Shown here: positions 25,993-34,065 of the stretch, piece by piece
Position numbering within the stretch: the stretch's first letter is position 1
Layout: each line of letters begins with the position of its first letter
Origin: Kribbella sindirgiensis
GTDB lineage: Bacteria > Actinomycetota > Actinomycetes > Propionibacteriales > Kribbellaceae
Direction: 5' to 3'
Assembly: GCF_004331435.1 (NCBI RefSeq)
Contig: NZ_SJKA01000003.1
Span: 558,001 to 622,000, forward strand
Length of the DNA stretch: 64,000 bases
Program-made: the position numbers and the translations under genes
The notes under the pieces: model-generated
What the model saw: the letters and a program-made list of their open reading frames with translations, nothing else
Database searches by the model: none
What the model was told of the DNA's origin: nothing

Positions 25993-26898
25993 TTAGGTGG
26001 CCAGGGCCTTCTGGGCTTGGGCTGCGAGGGACTTGGCGCGGTCGTCGTCGGAGAGGCCTTCGGCGACGAGTACGGCGTACCGGAGGCGGAGCGTGTCGTC
26101 GGAGGGGAACGGGAGTTCCTCGGTGAAGAACGGGGCGGGGCAGACCGCGGCGAAGTCCTCTGAACGGACGAACCACTCGGGTGGGTGGCGGACGTTGTCG
26201 GCGGCGTCGGCGACGACGATGGTCGACGCGGTGTCGGTCTCGTCCTGGCGGGCGGTGAAGCCCATCCACGGCGCGCGCTGCCCGCGCAGCTCATCACCGC
26301 CCTTGCCCTGCGGCGCGAGGATCGTGCCGTTGGTGAAGGACCGCGGCCCGCGCCAGAACAACCCGCCGTACCCCGCGTTCGGCCGTCCGGCCGTGGTCGG
26401 GCTGCCGATCTGGATGTTCTCGCCGGACACGTTCGTCATCGCGGTCTCGTAGACCAGCACCCATCCGTCGTCAGCGAGCCGCACGGTGATCGTGCGGGTC
26501 TCGTCGACGACGTGCTTGCCGCCCTCGGTGTGCCACGACAGGTGGTGCGCGAACCGCACCTCGTCGTCGGACACGTCCAGCGCGTCGACCCGGTCGTGAT
26601 CCTGCGAGCCGTTGTTGCCGAGCGGCTTGTACCCGTTCTCCTTGGTGTACGTCGGGCCGCCCCAGAAGTTGTCGTGCCCGAAGTGCGGCAACGACCACGA
26701 CAGGCCCTTGTGCCACAGGTGGTCCCAGGGGCGGTACACGCTGACCAGGTCGCCGGTCAGCGTCCGGATCGGATGGAAGTACGGTCGCGGCGACTCGTAC
26801 TGCGGGTCGTCCGCCTGGTACACGTAGGTGAACAGCTCGCCGCTGCCCGCCGTGACCTGGATCGATCGGCCGACCGCGTGGTTGCAGCCGAGATTCAT
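25993..26898 (-). CDS. PmoA-like (DUF6807) family protein
   Basis: 301 residues, starting at ATG 26898 after GGGAGA and overlapping the dehydrogenase stop by 4 nt (ATGA). Motifs include PYFHPIRTLTGDLVSVYRPWDHLWHKGL (split: PYFHPIRTLTG, HLWHKGLSWS), FWGGPTYTKENG and YGGLFWRGPRSF. The family name comes from an old methane-oxygenase label, but the members are soluble proteins found beside Gfo/Idh/MocA dehydrogenases and sugar importers. The conserved HP and H-W-H-K-G residues suggest a sugar-modifying or lyase role. Last gene of the operon that starts at 31161. Confidence 0.85.
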   Translation of the reverse strand: MNLGCNHAVGRSIQVTAGSGELFTYVYQADDPQYESPRPYFHPIRTLTGDLVSVYRPWDHLWHKGLSWSLPHFGHDNFWGGPTYTKENGYKPLGNNGSQDHDRVDALDVSDDEVRFAHHLSWHTEGGKHVVDETRTITVRLADDGWVLVYETAMTNVSGENIQIGSPTTAGRPNAGYGGLFWRGPRSFTNGTILAPQGKGGDELRGQRAPWMGFTARQDETDTASTIVVADAADNVRHPPEWFVRSEDFAAVCPAPFFTEELPFPSDDTLRLRYAVLVAEGLSDDDRAKSLAAQAQKALAT

Positions 26899-28016
26899 GA
26901 CATCTCCCGTGGTTGCGTTGTCCATGTTGTCCATGGCGCCCCGATCTCGCTGAACAGCGCCAGGTCGTCCGAGGCCCGGTCGATCCAGTTCTCGACGTCG
27001 AGAACGATCGGCCGGCGCTCCAGTCCTTCGCCTTCCCACCGCACCAGTTCGGGCGCGATCGCCAGCGGATCCGGCGCCGTCCGCACCGCCTCGACCACCC
27101 GGGTGAAACCACCCGTCGCGGCCAGCGGCACGTACAGCGGGACGCTCGGATCCGCGCGATGCGCGAGCAGGTTCTCCAAGAGATCGGCCCGGCCGTACTT
27201 CGTGTCGCCGATCAGGTCCGACTGGTACGTCAGGACCGCGCGCCCCTCCGACCCGTGCACGATCACCGACGCCTCGAGATGATCGATCGCGCACAACGTC
27301 ACCGCGATCAGGATCGGCGTACCGCGGCTGGTCGTGATCCGCACCGTCGAGGTATCGTCGGACTCGATCGGGTTCGCGCGGTACAACTCGGCCTCGATCG
27401 ACCGTACGTCGTCCACGCCGGTCGAACCGTCCAGCAGCAGGGCCGCCGCGGCCGCGTGCGCGAGCGGATTCGTCACCGCGCCGTCGACGACATCGACACC
27501 GTCGAGCCGCCGTCTGCCGGACCACCGCGCGCGCTGGAAGTACCGGGCCTTGCGGACCCATTTTCCGACCGCGCTGATCCCCCGGATCTCGCCCAGCTGG
27601 CCCTCGGCGACCATCGACGCCAGCTTCAGCGTGGCCTCCGACGCCTGCGCCTGGAAGCCCACCTGGCACGCACGACCGGTCTCGGCCACCACCGCGGACA
27701 GCTGCTCGAACTCGGCCATCGACGCCGTCGGCGGCTTCTCCAGCAGTACGTCGGCGCCCGCGCGCATCGCCAGCTCCGCCAGCGGGACGTGGGTCTGGAT
27801 CGGCGTACAGATCACCACGACGTCGACTTCGGTTGCCGCGAGCAACTCGTCCAGGCCGCTGAAGACCTGGACACTCGCGGGCAGGTCGTCGGCGCCCTGG
27901 GGATCGGCGACGGCGACCAGCTCGGCCCGGCCGGCCTCCGCCAGCCGGGCGACGTTACGGATATGGGAGGCTCCGTGGCCGTGGATTCCCACCACGGCCA
28001 CGCGGGCCCCCGTCAT
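26895..28016 (-). CDS. Gfo/Idh/MocA-family NAD(P)-dependent oxidoreductase
   Basis: 373 residues from ATG 28016 (MTGARVAVVGIHGHGASH). Rossmann domain with GxHGHG nucleotide-binding loop, ICTPIQTHVPLAE and the catalytic-lysine motif LLEKPPT. The C-terminal domain is the dehydrogenase-type beta-sheet. The family oxidises or epimerises sugars and inositols. Fourth of five genes in the sugar ABC operon and overlapping the PmoA-like gene, so it probably acts on the imported sugar. A TTG at 28022 is an alternative start. Confidence 0.92.
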   Translation of the reverse strand: MTGARVAVVGIHGHGASHIRNVARLAEAGRAELVAVADPQGADDLPASVQVFSGLDELLAATEVDVVVICTPIQTHVPLAELAMRAGADVLLEKPPTASMAEFEQLSAVVAETGRACQVGFQAQASEATLKLASMVAEGQLGEIRGISAVGKWVRKARYFQRARWSGRRRLDGVDVVDGAVTNPLAHAAAAALLLDGSTGVDDVRSIEAELYRANPIESDDTSTVRITTSRGTPILIAVTLCAIDHLEASVIVHGSEGRAVLTYQSDLIGDTKYGRADLLENLLAHRADPSVPLYVPLAATGGFTRVVEAVRTAPDPLAIAPELVRWEGEGLERRPIVLDVENWIDRASDDLALFSEIGAPWTTWTTQPREMS

Positions 28017-28041
28017 CGGCAATCAGTTGCCGTCAGCAACA

Positions 28042-29343
28042 CTATTTGAGCTCCCCGTTGACCTCGTCCAGGAACGCCTTGGCGGCCGCGTCCGGCGCCT
28101 GCCGCCCGAACAGCACCTCGGTCGTGTACCGCTGGATGATCTTCTCCACCTGGCCGCCGCCGACCGGCGGGGCCGGCGAGGGATCGCCGAGGTCCTTGCT
28201 GATGTCCTGGATGAACTTCGCGGACGCGGCGTCGGCCGGCTGCAGCTTCGGCGTCACCGCGGCGCGGACCTCGGTGTTCGGCGGAACGCCCCGCTCGGCG
28301 AGCAGCACGTCACCGGCCGCCGTGCTGTTGGCCAGGTAGTTGACGAACTCCGCGGCCTCCTTCTGGTGCTTCGACCGCGCAGAGATCGACCAGAACATCG
28401 AGCCCTTGTAGTACGAGCCGTTGTCGGCGGCCTTGCCGTCGGCACTCGGGATCCGCAGCAGCTTCAACTGCTGGCCGGTCGCCTTGCTGAAGGCCACCAA
28501 CTGGTTGCTCCAGATGAAGCTCATCGCCAGCTTGCCGGTCGCGAACGCCGACTGGTCCAGCGACGCGTTCATGTCCTGCGAAATCGCCTCGGCCGACGGG
28601 ATCGCCTTCGCGTCGCGGAGCTTCAGGATGTACTTGAAGAAGTCGGTGGTCTTCTCCGGCGACACCCCGACCTTGCCGTCCTTCGTCCAGAGCGACTCGC
28701 CGTTCTGCCGGGCCCACAGGTTCAGGCCGGCCTCGTTGGTGCCCAAGGCGCCGGCTCCGGTGATCTTGCCGCCGGTCTTCGTGGTGATCTCCGCGGCGAT
28801 CCGGGAGAAGTCGTCCCAGGTCCACGTGGTGTCGTCCGGAACCGCAACACCGGCGGTCTTGAAGGCGGCCGGGTTCACGACGACCGCGAACGAGTTGATA
28901 CCTGCGTTCAGCCCGTACAGGCCGCCGTCGAACTCGCCGGCGCCGAGCGTGTCCGGCTCGAACTTGCCGGTGTCCAGGCCCTCGGCCTTCTTCAGGTCCT
29001 GCAGCGCGCCGCGGTCGGCGTACTCGCGCAGGTACTTCTCGTCCATCTGGATGATGTCCGGCGCGTCGTTGGCCGCGACCGTGGTGGCCAGCTTGTCCCA
29101 GTAGCCGGACCACTCGCCGAACTCACCCTTGATCGTGACGTTCGGATGGTCCTTCTGGTACGCGTCGATCACCTGCTGGGTGAGCTTCGTCCTGGTGTCC
29201 GATCCCCACCAGGTGAATCGGAGCGTGACCTTGCCGCCGTCCGCGGACGACGATCCACCACCGGAGTCGCCACCGCAGGCGCTGGCCGCGAGCAACGTGG
29301 TGGCCAGCGCCAGGGCGGTCAGGGCGCGTGGAATGTGCCTCAT
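28042..29343 (-). CDS. Sugar ABC transporter substrate-binding lipoprotein
   Basis: 433 residues. ATG 29343 follows AAAGG. The lipobox LLAASAC puts the lipid-anchored Cys at about residue 23. The rest is a family-1 solute-binding protein: VTLRFTWWGSDTRTKLTQQ, IIQMDEKYLREYADRG, YGLNAGINSFAVVVNP, MSFIWSNQLVAFSKATG. Captures an oligosaccharide or monosaccharide outside the membrane for the two permeases encoded upstream. The ATP-hydrolysing subunit is not in this operon; a shared MsiK-like ATPase elsewhere is the usual actinobacterial solution. Confidence 0.95.
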   Translation of the reverse strand: MRHIPRALTALALATTLLAASACGGDSGGGSSSADGGKVTLRFTWWGSDTRTKLTQQVIDAYQKDHPNVTIKGEFGEWSGYWDKLATTVAANDAPDIIQMDEKYLREYADRGALQDLKKAEGLDTGKFEPDTLGAGEFDGGLYGLNAGINSFAVVVNPAAFKTAGVAVPDDTTWTWDDFSRIAAEITTKTGGKITGAGALGTNEAGLNLWARQNGESLWTKDGKVGVSPEKTTDFFKYILKLRDAKAIPSAEAISQDMNASLDQSAFATGKLAMSFIWSNQLVAFSKATGQQLKLLRIPSADGKAADNGSYYKGSMFWSISARSKHQKEAAEFVNYLANSTAAGDVLLAERGVPPNTEVRAAVTPKLQPADAASAKFIQDISKDLGDPSPAPPVGGGQVEKIIQRYTTEVLFGRQAPDAAAKAFLDEVNGELK

Positions 29344-29363
29344 GAGGTGCACCTTTCAGGGGG

Positions 29364-30248
29364 TTACTTGATGCCGGTGGTCGCGATGCCCTTGATCAGG
29401 AACCGCTGGCCGAGCAGGAAGGCGAGGAAGACCGGAACGAGGGAGACGACCGACATCGCGAACATCGAGCCCCAGGACGAACTCGAGGTCGAGTCGACGA
29501 ACGACCGCAGCGCGACCGGGACGGTGTACATGTGCGGGTCGGTCAGGTAGATCAGCTGGCTGAAGAAGTCGTTCCAGGTCCAGATGAACGTGAAGATCGT
29601 CGTGGTGGCGAGTGCCGGGACCATCAGCGGCAGGATGATCCGACCGAAGATCGAGGCCTTGCCGCAGCCGTCGATCCGGGCGGCCTCGTCCAGCTCCCGC
29701 GGGATCCCGCGGATGAACTGCACCATCAGGAACACGAAGAACGCGTCCGTGGCGAGCAGCTTCGGCACGATCAGCGGCAGCACCGTGTTGATCCAGCCCA
29801 GGTTCGAGAACAGGATGTACTGCGGCACGATCACCACGTGGATCGGCAGCATGATGCTCAGCAGCATGATCGCGAACCAGAACTTCTTGCCCGCGAACTC
29901 CAGCCGGGCGAAGGCGTACGCCGCCATCGAGCAGGACACCAGGTTGCCGAGGATCGAACCGAGCACCACCACCGCGGAGTTCAGCAGGTAACGGGTGAAC
30001 GGCTCGGTCAGCGCGTGCCAGCCGACCCGGTAGTTCTCGATCCGCAGGTCCTTGATCAGGATCCCGGGGTCGCGGAAGATCTCGTTGCCCGGTCGCAGTG
30101 AGCTGACCACCATCCAGATCACCGGGTACAGCATCACCAGCGCGGAGCCGGCCAGCAGCACGTGGATGACCAGCGGCCGGATCCGGGACCAGGTCACGGG
30201 AGCGGTCCGGCGGGCGGTGACGGAACGCTGCAGGGTCTCAGTCGTCAT
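29364..30248 (-). CDS. Carbohydrate ABC transporter permease (MalG type)
   Basis: 294 residues, six membrane helices, with the EAA loop ELDEAARIDGCGKASIFGRI that contacts the ATPase. C-terminus QRFLIKGIATTGIK is the classic MalG ending. Overlaps the preceding permease gene by 11 nt and precedes the binding-protein gene. Confidence 0.95.
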   Translation of the reverse strand: MTTETLQRSVTARRTAPVTWSRIRPLVIHVLLAGSALVMLYPVIWMVVSSLRPGNEIFRDPGILIKDLRIENYRVGWHALTEPFTRYLLNSAVVVLGSILGNLVSCSMAAYAFARLEFAGKKFWFAIMLLSIMLPIHVVIVPQYILFSNLGWINTVLPLIVPKLLATDAFFVFLMVQFIRGIPRELDEAARIDGCGKASIFGRIILPLMVPALATTTIFTFIWTWNDFFSQLIYLTDPHMYTVPVALRSFVDSTSSSSWGSMFAMSVVSLVPVFLAFLLGQRFLIKGIATTGIK

Positions 30249-31161
30249 AGAACACCCAGTACTTCGAGGCGAAGAAGTTCGCGGCGGTGAAGACCCCGAT
30301 GATCACGAGCAGGAACCACGCCATCGCGGAGGCGTAGCCCATGTCGAAGTTCCCGAAGCCCCGGTCGTAGAGGTACAGCGTGAAGAACATCGTCGAGTCC
30401 GACGGTCCGCCGCTGCCCCCGGAGACGACGAACGCCTGGGTGAACGACTGGAACGCGTGGATGATCTGCAGCACCAGGTTGAAGAACAGGATCGGCGTCA
30501 GCAGCGGCAGCGTGATGCTGAAGAACCGCCGCAGGACGCCGGCGCCGTCGACGGAGGCCGCCTCGTAGTACATCGTCGGGATCTGCCGCAGGCCGGCCAG
30601 GAAGATCACCATCGGCGATCCGAACGTCCAGACGTTCAGTACGACGAGGGTGCCGAGCGCCGTACTGGGGTCGGAGATCCAGCCCTTGCCCTCGATGCCG
30701 AACACGTCCAGCACCTGGTTGAGCAGGCCGGTGGTGCCGAACACCTGCCGCCAGAGGATGGCGATCGCGACACTCGAGCCGAGCAGCGACGGGAGGTAGA
30801 ACACCGAACGGTAGAACGCCATGCCGCGGACACCGCGGTCGAGAACGACGGCCAGCAGCAATGCGATCGCCAGCTGCAGCGGGACCGAGACGAACACGTA
30901 GGTGAAGGTCACCCGGAGCGAGTTGTGCAGCCGCTCGTCGGACAGCATGCGGGTGAAGTTCTCCAGGCCGATCCACTGCGGCGCCTGGATCAGGTTGTAG
31001 TCCGTGAAGGACAGGTACAACGAGGCCACCATCGGCCCGATCGTGATCAGGAACAGCCCGAGCAACCACGGCGCCAGGAACAGGTACCCGGCCAGGTTGT
31101 CCTTCTTCTGACCTGCCGGTTTCTTACCCCTCAGACTGCCCAGCTCGCCTAGCGCACTCAT
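30238..31161 (-). CDS. Carbohydrate ABC transporter permease (MalF/UgpA type)
   Basis: 307 residues from ATG 31161, preceded by GAGAGGTGACC. Six membrane helices with the EAA loop YYEAASVDGAGVLRRFFSI. First gene of a five-gene operon (permease, permease, binding protein, dehydrogenase, PmoA-like). Its promoter region is shared with the divergent lyase-like gene and holds two LacI-type palindromes. Confidence 0.95.
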   Translation of the reverse strand: MSALGELGSLRGKKPAGQKKDNLAGYLFLAPWLLGLFLITIGPMVASLYLSFTDYNLIQAPQWIGLENFTRMLSDERLHNSLRVTFTYVFVSVPLQLAIALLLAVVLDRGVRGMAFYRSVFYLPSLLGSSVAIAILWRQVFGTTGLLNQVLDVFGIEGKGWISDPSTALGTLVVLNVWTFGSPMVIFLAGLRQIPTMYYEAASVDGAGVLRRFFSITLPLLTPILFFNLVLQIIHAFQSFTQAFVVSGGSGGPSDSTMFFTLYLYDRGFGNFDMGYASAMAWFLLVIIGVFTAANFFASKYWVFYDD

Positions 31162-31208
31162 GGTCACCTCTCTTCCGTTCCCGCCGTCCTCCGGCACGCG
31201 GCGGGCGA

Positions 31209-31256
31209 GGAAAGCGCTTGCCTTGGCCGGTCAAGCTAATACAAGAAACCGGTTCC
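31209..31256. promoter_or_regulatory. Two LacI-type operators between the ABC operon and the divergent lyase-like gene
   Basis: GGAAAGCGCTTGCC (31209-31222, core AAGCGCTT) and GAAACCGGTTCC (31245-31256, core AACCGGTT) are even-length palindromes with central CG or CCGG, the LacI/GalR style. They sit 36 bp apart, 48-95 nt upstream of the permease start and 122 nt or more upstream of the lyase-like start. The LacI gene at 44508 is 13 kb away and has a different candidate site near it, so the regulator here may be encoded elsewhere. Confidence 0.6.
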
Positions 31257-31377
31257 CGCAAGAGTTCATCGGTGTAGGAAACGACCGGATCCGGACCGGT
31301 CGCGAGCTATTGACAGGACAAAGTTGGCGGCGCGACAGTTCTGGGCATTTGGCAACCGCTTACCGACGGAGATCCCG

Positions 31378-33123
31378 ATGCTGCGACGTACTTTTCTCAC
31401 CGGTTCGCTGACCACGGTTGCGCTCGGCGCCCTGCATCCGGCCGCCGCTCGTGCTGAGGTGGCAGCCGTGGACGAGGACTTCCTGACCCTGGTGACCGAG
31501 GCGAACCGGAAACAGATTCCGATCGTGCTCGGCAACTTTCAGAACGTTTCCGACAGTGTCCGGACCGTGGCCCGCAAGGCCCGCCGGCTGGTTTCCGGCT
31601 ACGTTTGGGGAAGGTCGTCGTACCACCACGACGCGACCCTGCTCGAGCCGATCGGCTGGCTGGTCGACCAGCTCGCCGCGCGGCAGCACGAGGACGGGTT
31701 GTACGACGTCGGCAACCTGCACTCGCCGCCCGACAGCGCATTCGCGATCCAGGACGTCTGCCTGCTGTACGCGCTGCTCGACGCGGACGGCCAGGCGGAG
31801 ACCGCGTCGATGCGCGCGACGCTGGCCTCGGTGATCAAGAAGGCCGGCCCGGCGTTGGCTTCGGGTGGTGTGCATACGCCGAACCACCGCTGGGAGGTGT
31901 CGGCAGCGCTGGCTCGCGCTCATCACCTGTTCCCCGACCGGCGGTATGCGGCCCGGATCGACGACTGGCTCGACGAGGGGATCGACGCGACCCCGGACGG
32001 GATCTACAGCGAGCGGAGTTCGACGTACGCCGCCGAGGTCACGAACCCGTGCCTGCTGACGATCGCGTGGCTGCGCAACAAGCCGGCGCTGCTGGACTAT
32101 GTACGGCGGAATCTCGACGTGACGCTGTACCTGCTCGAGCCGAACGGCGAGGTGGACACGACCGCGTCGCGTCGCCAGGACCAGAAGGGCGTCCGCGAGG
32201 TCTGGTGGTACCTGACGCAGTTCCGCGAGCTGGCGCTGCACACCCGCGACGGACGATTCACGACCATTGCCAAGAGCATCGAAGCGCGTGGGACGGGCGA
32301 GCTCGGCGATTTCCTCGCGGAGGTGCTGGAGCGGCCGGAGCTGTCCGCCGTCCTCCCAGCCGCAGCACCGGCTCCGACAAACTTCGTGCAGCACTACCCG
32401 TCGCAGGCGTCCGTCCGGATCCGGCGGGACACCCGGACGGCAACCGTTTTCGGCGGCACCGACTTCCACGACCTCCCGGTGATCTCGTCGGGCCTCTCGA
32501 CGAACCCGACGTTCTTCAAGCTCCGCAACGGCGCGGCGATCCTCGACTCGGTCCGGTTGTCGCCGCAGTTCTTCAGCACCGGGCATTTCCGCAGCGACGG
32601 GCTCCGCCGGCTCGGTGCGAACTCCTTCAGGCTGTCCCAGGAGGTCAAGGTTCCGTACCACCTGCCGCTTCCCAAGCGGTACCGGCGCTCGGACGGCCTG
32701 TACGCCCTCACCCCGGACGGCCGCTTCTACGCGTCGATGGATTTCGGGCACCGGCCGAAGCAGTACCGGACGTTGCGGACCGAGGTGACCGTGACCGAGG
32801 TCGGCGGCGGGTACGACCTGGCGTTCGAGTTCGCCGGCGACGAGACGGCGTACGCGATCGAGCTGTGTTTCCGCGCCGGCGGAACACTTTCCGGCGTCGA
32901 CGCACTGGATGCTGCGGGCAACTATCAGCTGACGGCCGGGACCGGGAGCTACACGGTCGGCACGGACCGGATCGAGTTCGGCCCGGGGAACGGCGCCGCC
33001 CGGGTCGCGATGGACCCGGGCGAGCGCTACACCTACCTGGGCGGCAGCCTCACCCCGGACGGACTCCGCGTGTACCTGACCGGACGCACGCCGGGCCGCC
33101 AGCTGCTGAAGCTGCGTTACTAG
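31378..33123 (+). CDS. Tat-exported heparinase/alginate-lyase-like polysaccharide-degrading enzyme
   Basis: 581 residues from ATG 31378 (GGAGA 5 nt upstream). The signal peptide LRRTFLTGSLTTVALGALHPAAARAE has a twin-arginine motif. Residues about 40-330 are helical with repeats typical of an (alpha/alpha) toroid, including SSYHHDATLLEP (His 83-84) and TPNHRWEVSAAL (Asn 169, His 170) as candidate catalytic residues. Residues about 340-581 are a beta-sandwich (FFSTGHFRSDGLRRLG, GGSLTPDGLRVYLTG). This layout matches PL8 or heparinase II/III-like lyases, but exact family membership was not established. Divergent from a sugar ABC operon and probably supplies its substrate. Confidence 0.75.
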   Translation: MLRRTFLTGSLTTVALGALHPAAARAEVAAVDEDFLTLVTEANRKQIPIVLGNFQNVSDSVRTVARKARRLVSGYVWGRSSYHHDATLLEPIGWLVDQLAARQHEDGLYDVGNLHSPPDSAFAIQDVCLLYALLDADGQAETASMRATLASVIKKAGPALASGGVHTPNHRWEVSAALARAHHLFPDRRYAARIDDWLDEGIDATPDGIYSERSSTYAAEVTNPCLLTIAWLRNKPALLDYVRRNLDVTLYLLEPNGEVDTTASRRQDQKGVREVWWYLTQFRELALHTRDGRFTTIAKSIEARGTGELGDFLAEVLERPELSAVLPAAAPAPTNFVQHYPSQASVRIRRDTRTATVFGGTDFHDLPVISSGLSTNPTFFKLRNGAAILDSVRLSPQFFSTGHFRSDGLRRLGANSFRLSQEVKVPYHLPLPKRYRRSDGLYALTPDGRFYASMDFGHRPKQYRTLRTEVTVTEVGGGYDLAFEFAGDETAYAIELCFRAGGTLSGVDALDAAGNYQLTAGTGSYTVGTDRIEFGPGNGAARVAMDPGERYTYLGGSLTPDGLRVYLTGRTPGRQLLKLRY

Positions 33124-33131
33124 GACAGGAC

Positions 33132-33655
33132 CTAGCCGGCCGTCCGCACGACGGTTTCGAGTGAGCCGTCGTGTGGAATCCGGAGAACGTGGACGCGGCG
33201 GCGCTGGTCGCGCAGATAGGTGCGCGACGAGGTGCTGAGCGTCGCCGCCCGTCGCCCCGACCAGGTGATCGTGATCGTGGCCCGTCCGCGACGGATCACG
33301 ATCCCGTCGGCGGTGGCCGTCCGCGTCTCGCCGTACGGCACGACGGTCCCGTCCGAGAAGACCACCTCGTCGCCCGCCTGCAGTACCAGCGGGACCTGTT
33401 CGGTCGCGGCGCCGGACGCGGTCACCCGACGGCTGACCGAGTGCGGGCCGATCACGAGTTCGGTCGACACCGAGCCGTCGGGCGTGCGGTAGCGGACGCG
33501 ATCCTTCGACGGGTACTCCGCGATCAGGTTGCTCTCGGCATCGGCCTTGCCGGCACGGACCGTGCCCCAGCAGCCGGTCGCGGTCTGCTGCGCGTAGATC
33601 ACCGTGCCGGCCGCCGGGTGCCAGAGGAACCCGGTCCCGGCTTTGACTTCCTGCA
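33132..33655 (-). pseudogene. 3' fragment of a secreted lyase-like gene (C-terminal beta-sandwich only)
   Basis: About 170 residues ending in VHVLRIPHDGSLETVVRTAG then TAG at 33132-33134. The conserved-looking part starts near GTGFLWHPAAGTVIYAQQTA and continues with ELVIGPHSVSRRVTA and VPLVLQAGDEVVFSDGT, the style of a C-terminal beta-sandwich of a polysaccharide lyase. Upstream of about 33655 the frame continues only as antisense of a permease remnant, with no signal peptide, catalytic domain or ribosome site. The gene has therefore lost its 5' part. The exact end is set by the abutting permease fragment. Confidence 0.65.
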
Positions 33656-33874
33656 CAGCTGGAACCTCTACCTCGAGTCGATCGTGTTCCTCTCCTCGAA
33701 ACAGAAGTTCACCGTCCCGCAGGCCCTCACCCAGTACGTCGACGCGTACCGCGGACCCATGTGGAACACCCAACTCGCGGCCGCACCCTCTCCGCACTCC
33801 CCGTCCTCATCATCTTCGTCCTGGCCCAACGCCAATTCGTCGAAGGCCTCGCCCAGACCGGTTTGAAGGGCTAG
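33650..33874 (+). pseudogene. Frameshifted C-terminal remnant of a carbohydrate ABC transporter permease
   Basis: The plus strand reads HSWNLYLESIVFLSS..., then TVPQALTQYVDAYRG and PMWNTQLAAA to about 33784. It then continues in another frame as TLSALPVLIIFVLAQRQ and FVEGLAQTGLKG to TAG 33872-33874. Joined, this is the last third of a MalG-type permease, with the hallmark QRQFVEG-TGLKG ending. A single-base deletion near 33784 breaks the frame, and everything upstream is missing. Confidence 0.8.
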
Positions 33875-33875
33875 C

Positions 33876-34016
33876 CTCCCCAAACCAGTTTGGGGAGTCG
33901 TGCCCTCCCGAATCAGGCAGTACGGCTCCCCAGTTCACCCCCACAGAGCCTCCCCAAACCGGTTTGGGGAGGCTTTCGACCAGGACTGGGGAGTGCTACT
34001 GCCCGAATCGGGAGGG
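33876..34016. repeat. Nested palindromic repeat cluster
   Basis: A 22-bp near-palindrome (CTCCCCAAACCAGTTTGGGG core) lies at 33876-33897, 2 nt after the permease remnant. Then 33-nt arms at 33903-33935 and 33984-34016 (27 of 33 matching) enclose a perfect 28-bp palindrome at 33947-33974, core CCCCAAACCGGTTTGGGG. The same 20-bp palindrome recurs four times at 46411-46580. It ends about 50 nt before the stop of the convergent beta-helix gene. Confidence 0.8.
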
Positions 34017-34065
34017 TAGAACTCCCCATACGACCCCACTCCTCCTCCCGCCGAAGGTCACCGAG

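Noticed and set aside
25993..26898. Methane monooxygenase subunit PmoA
   Set aside because: True PmoA is an integral membrane protein; this is soluble and embedded in a sugar operon. The name is a historical mislabel of the family.
33132..33797. Intact 221-residue protein
   Set aside because: Its first 45 codons are antisense to the permease remnant, and there is no ribosome site or signal peptide; treated as a 3' fragment.
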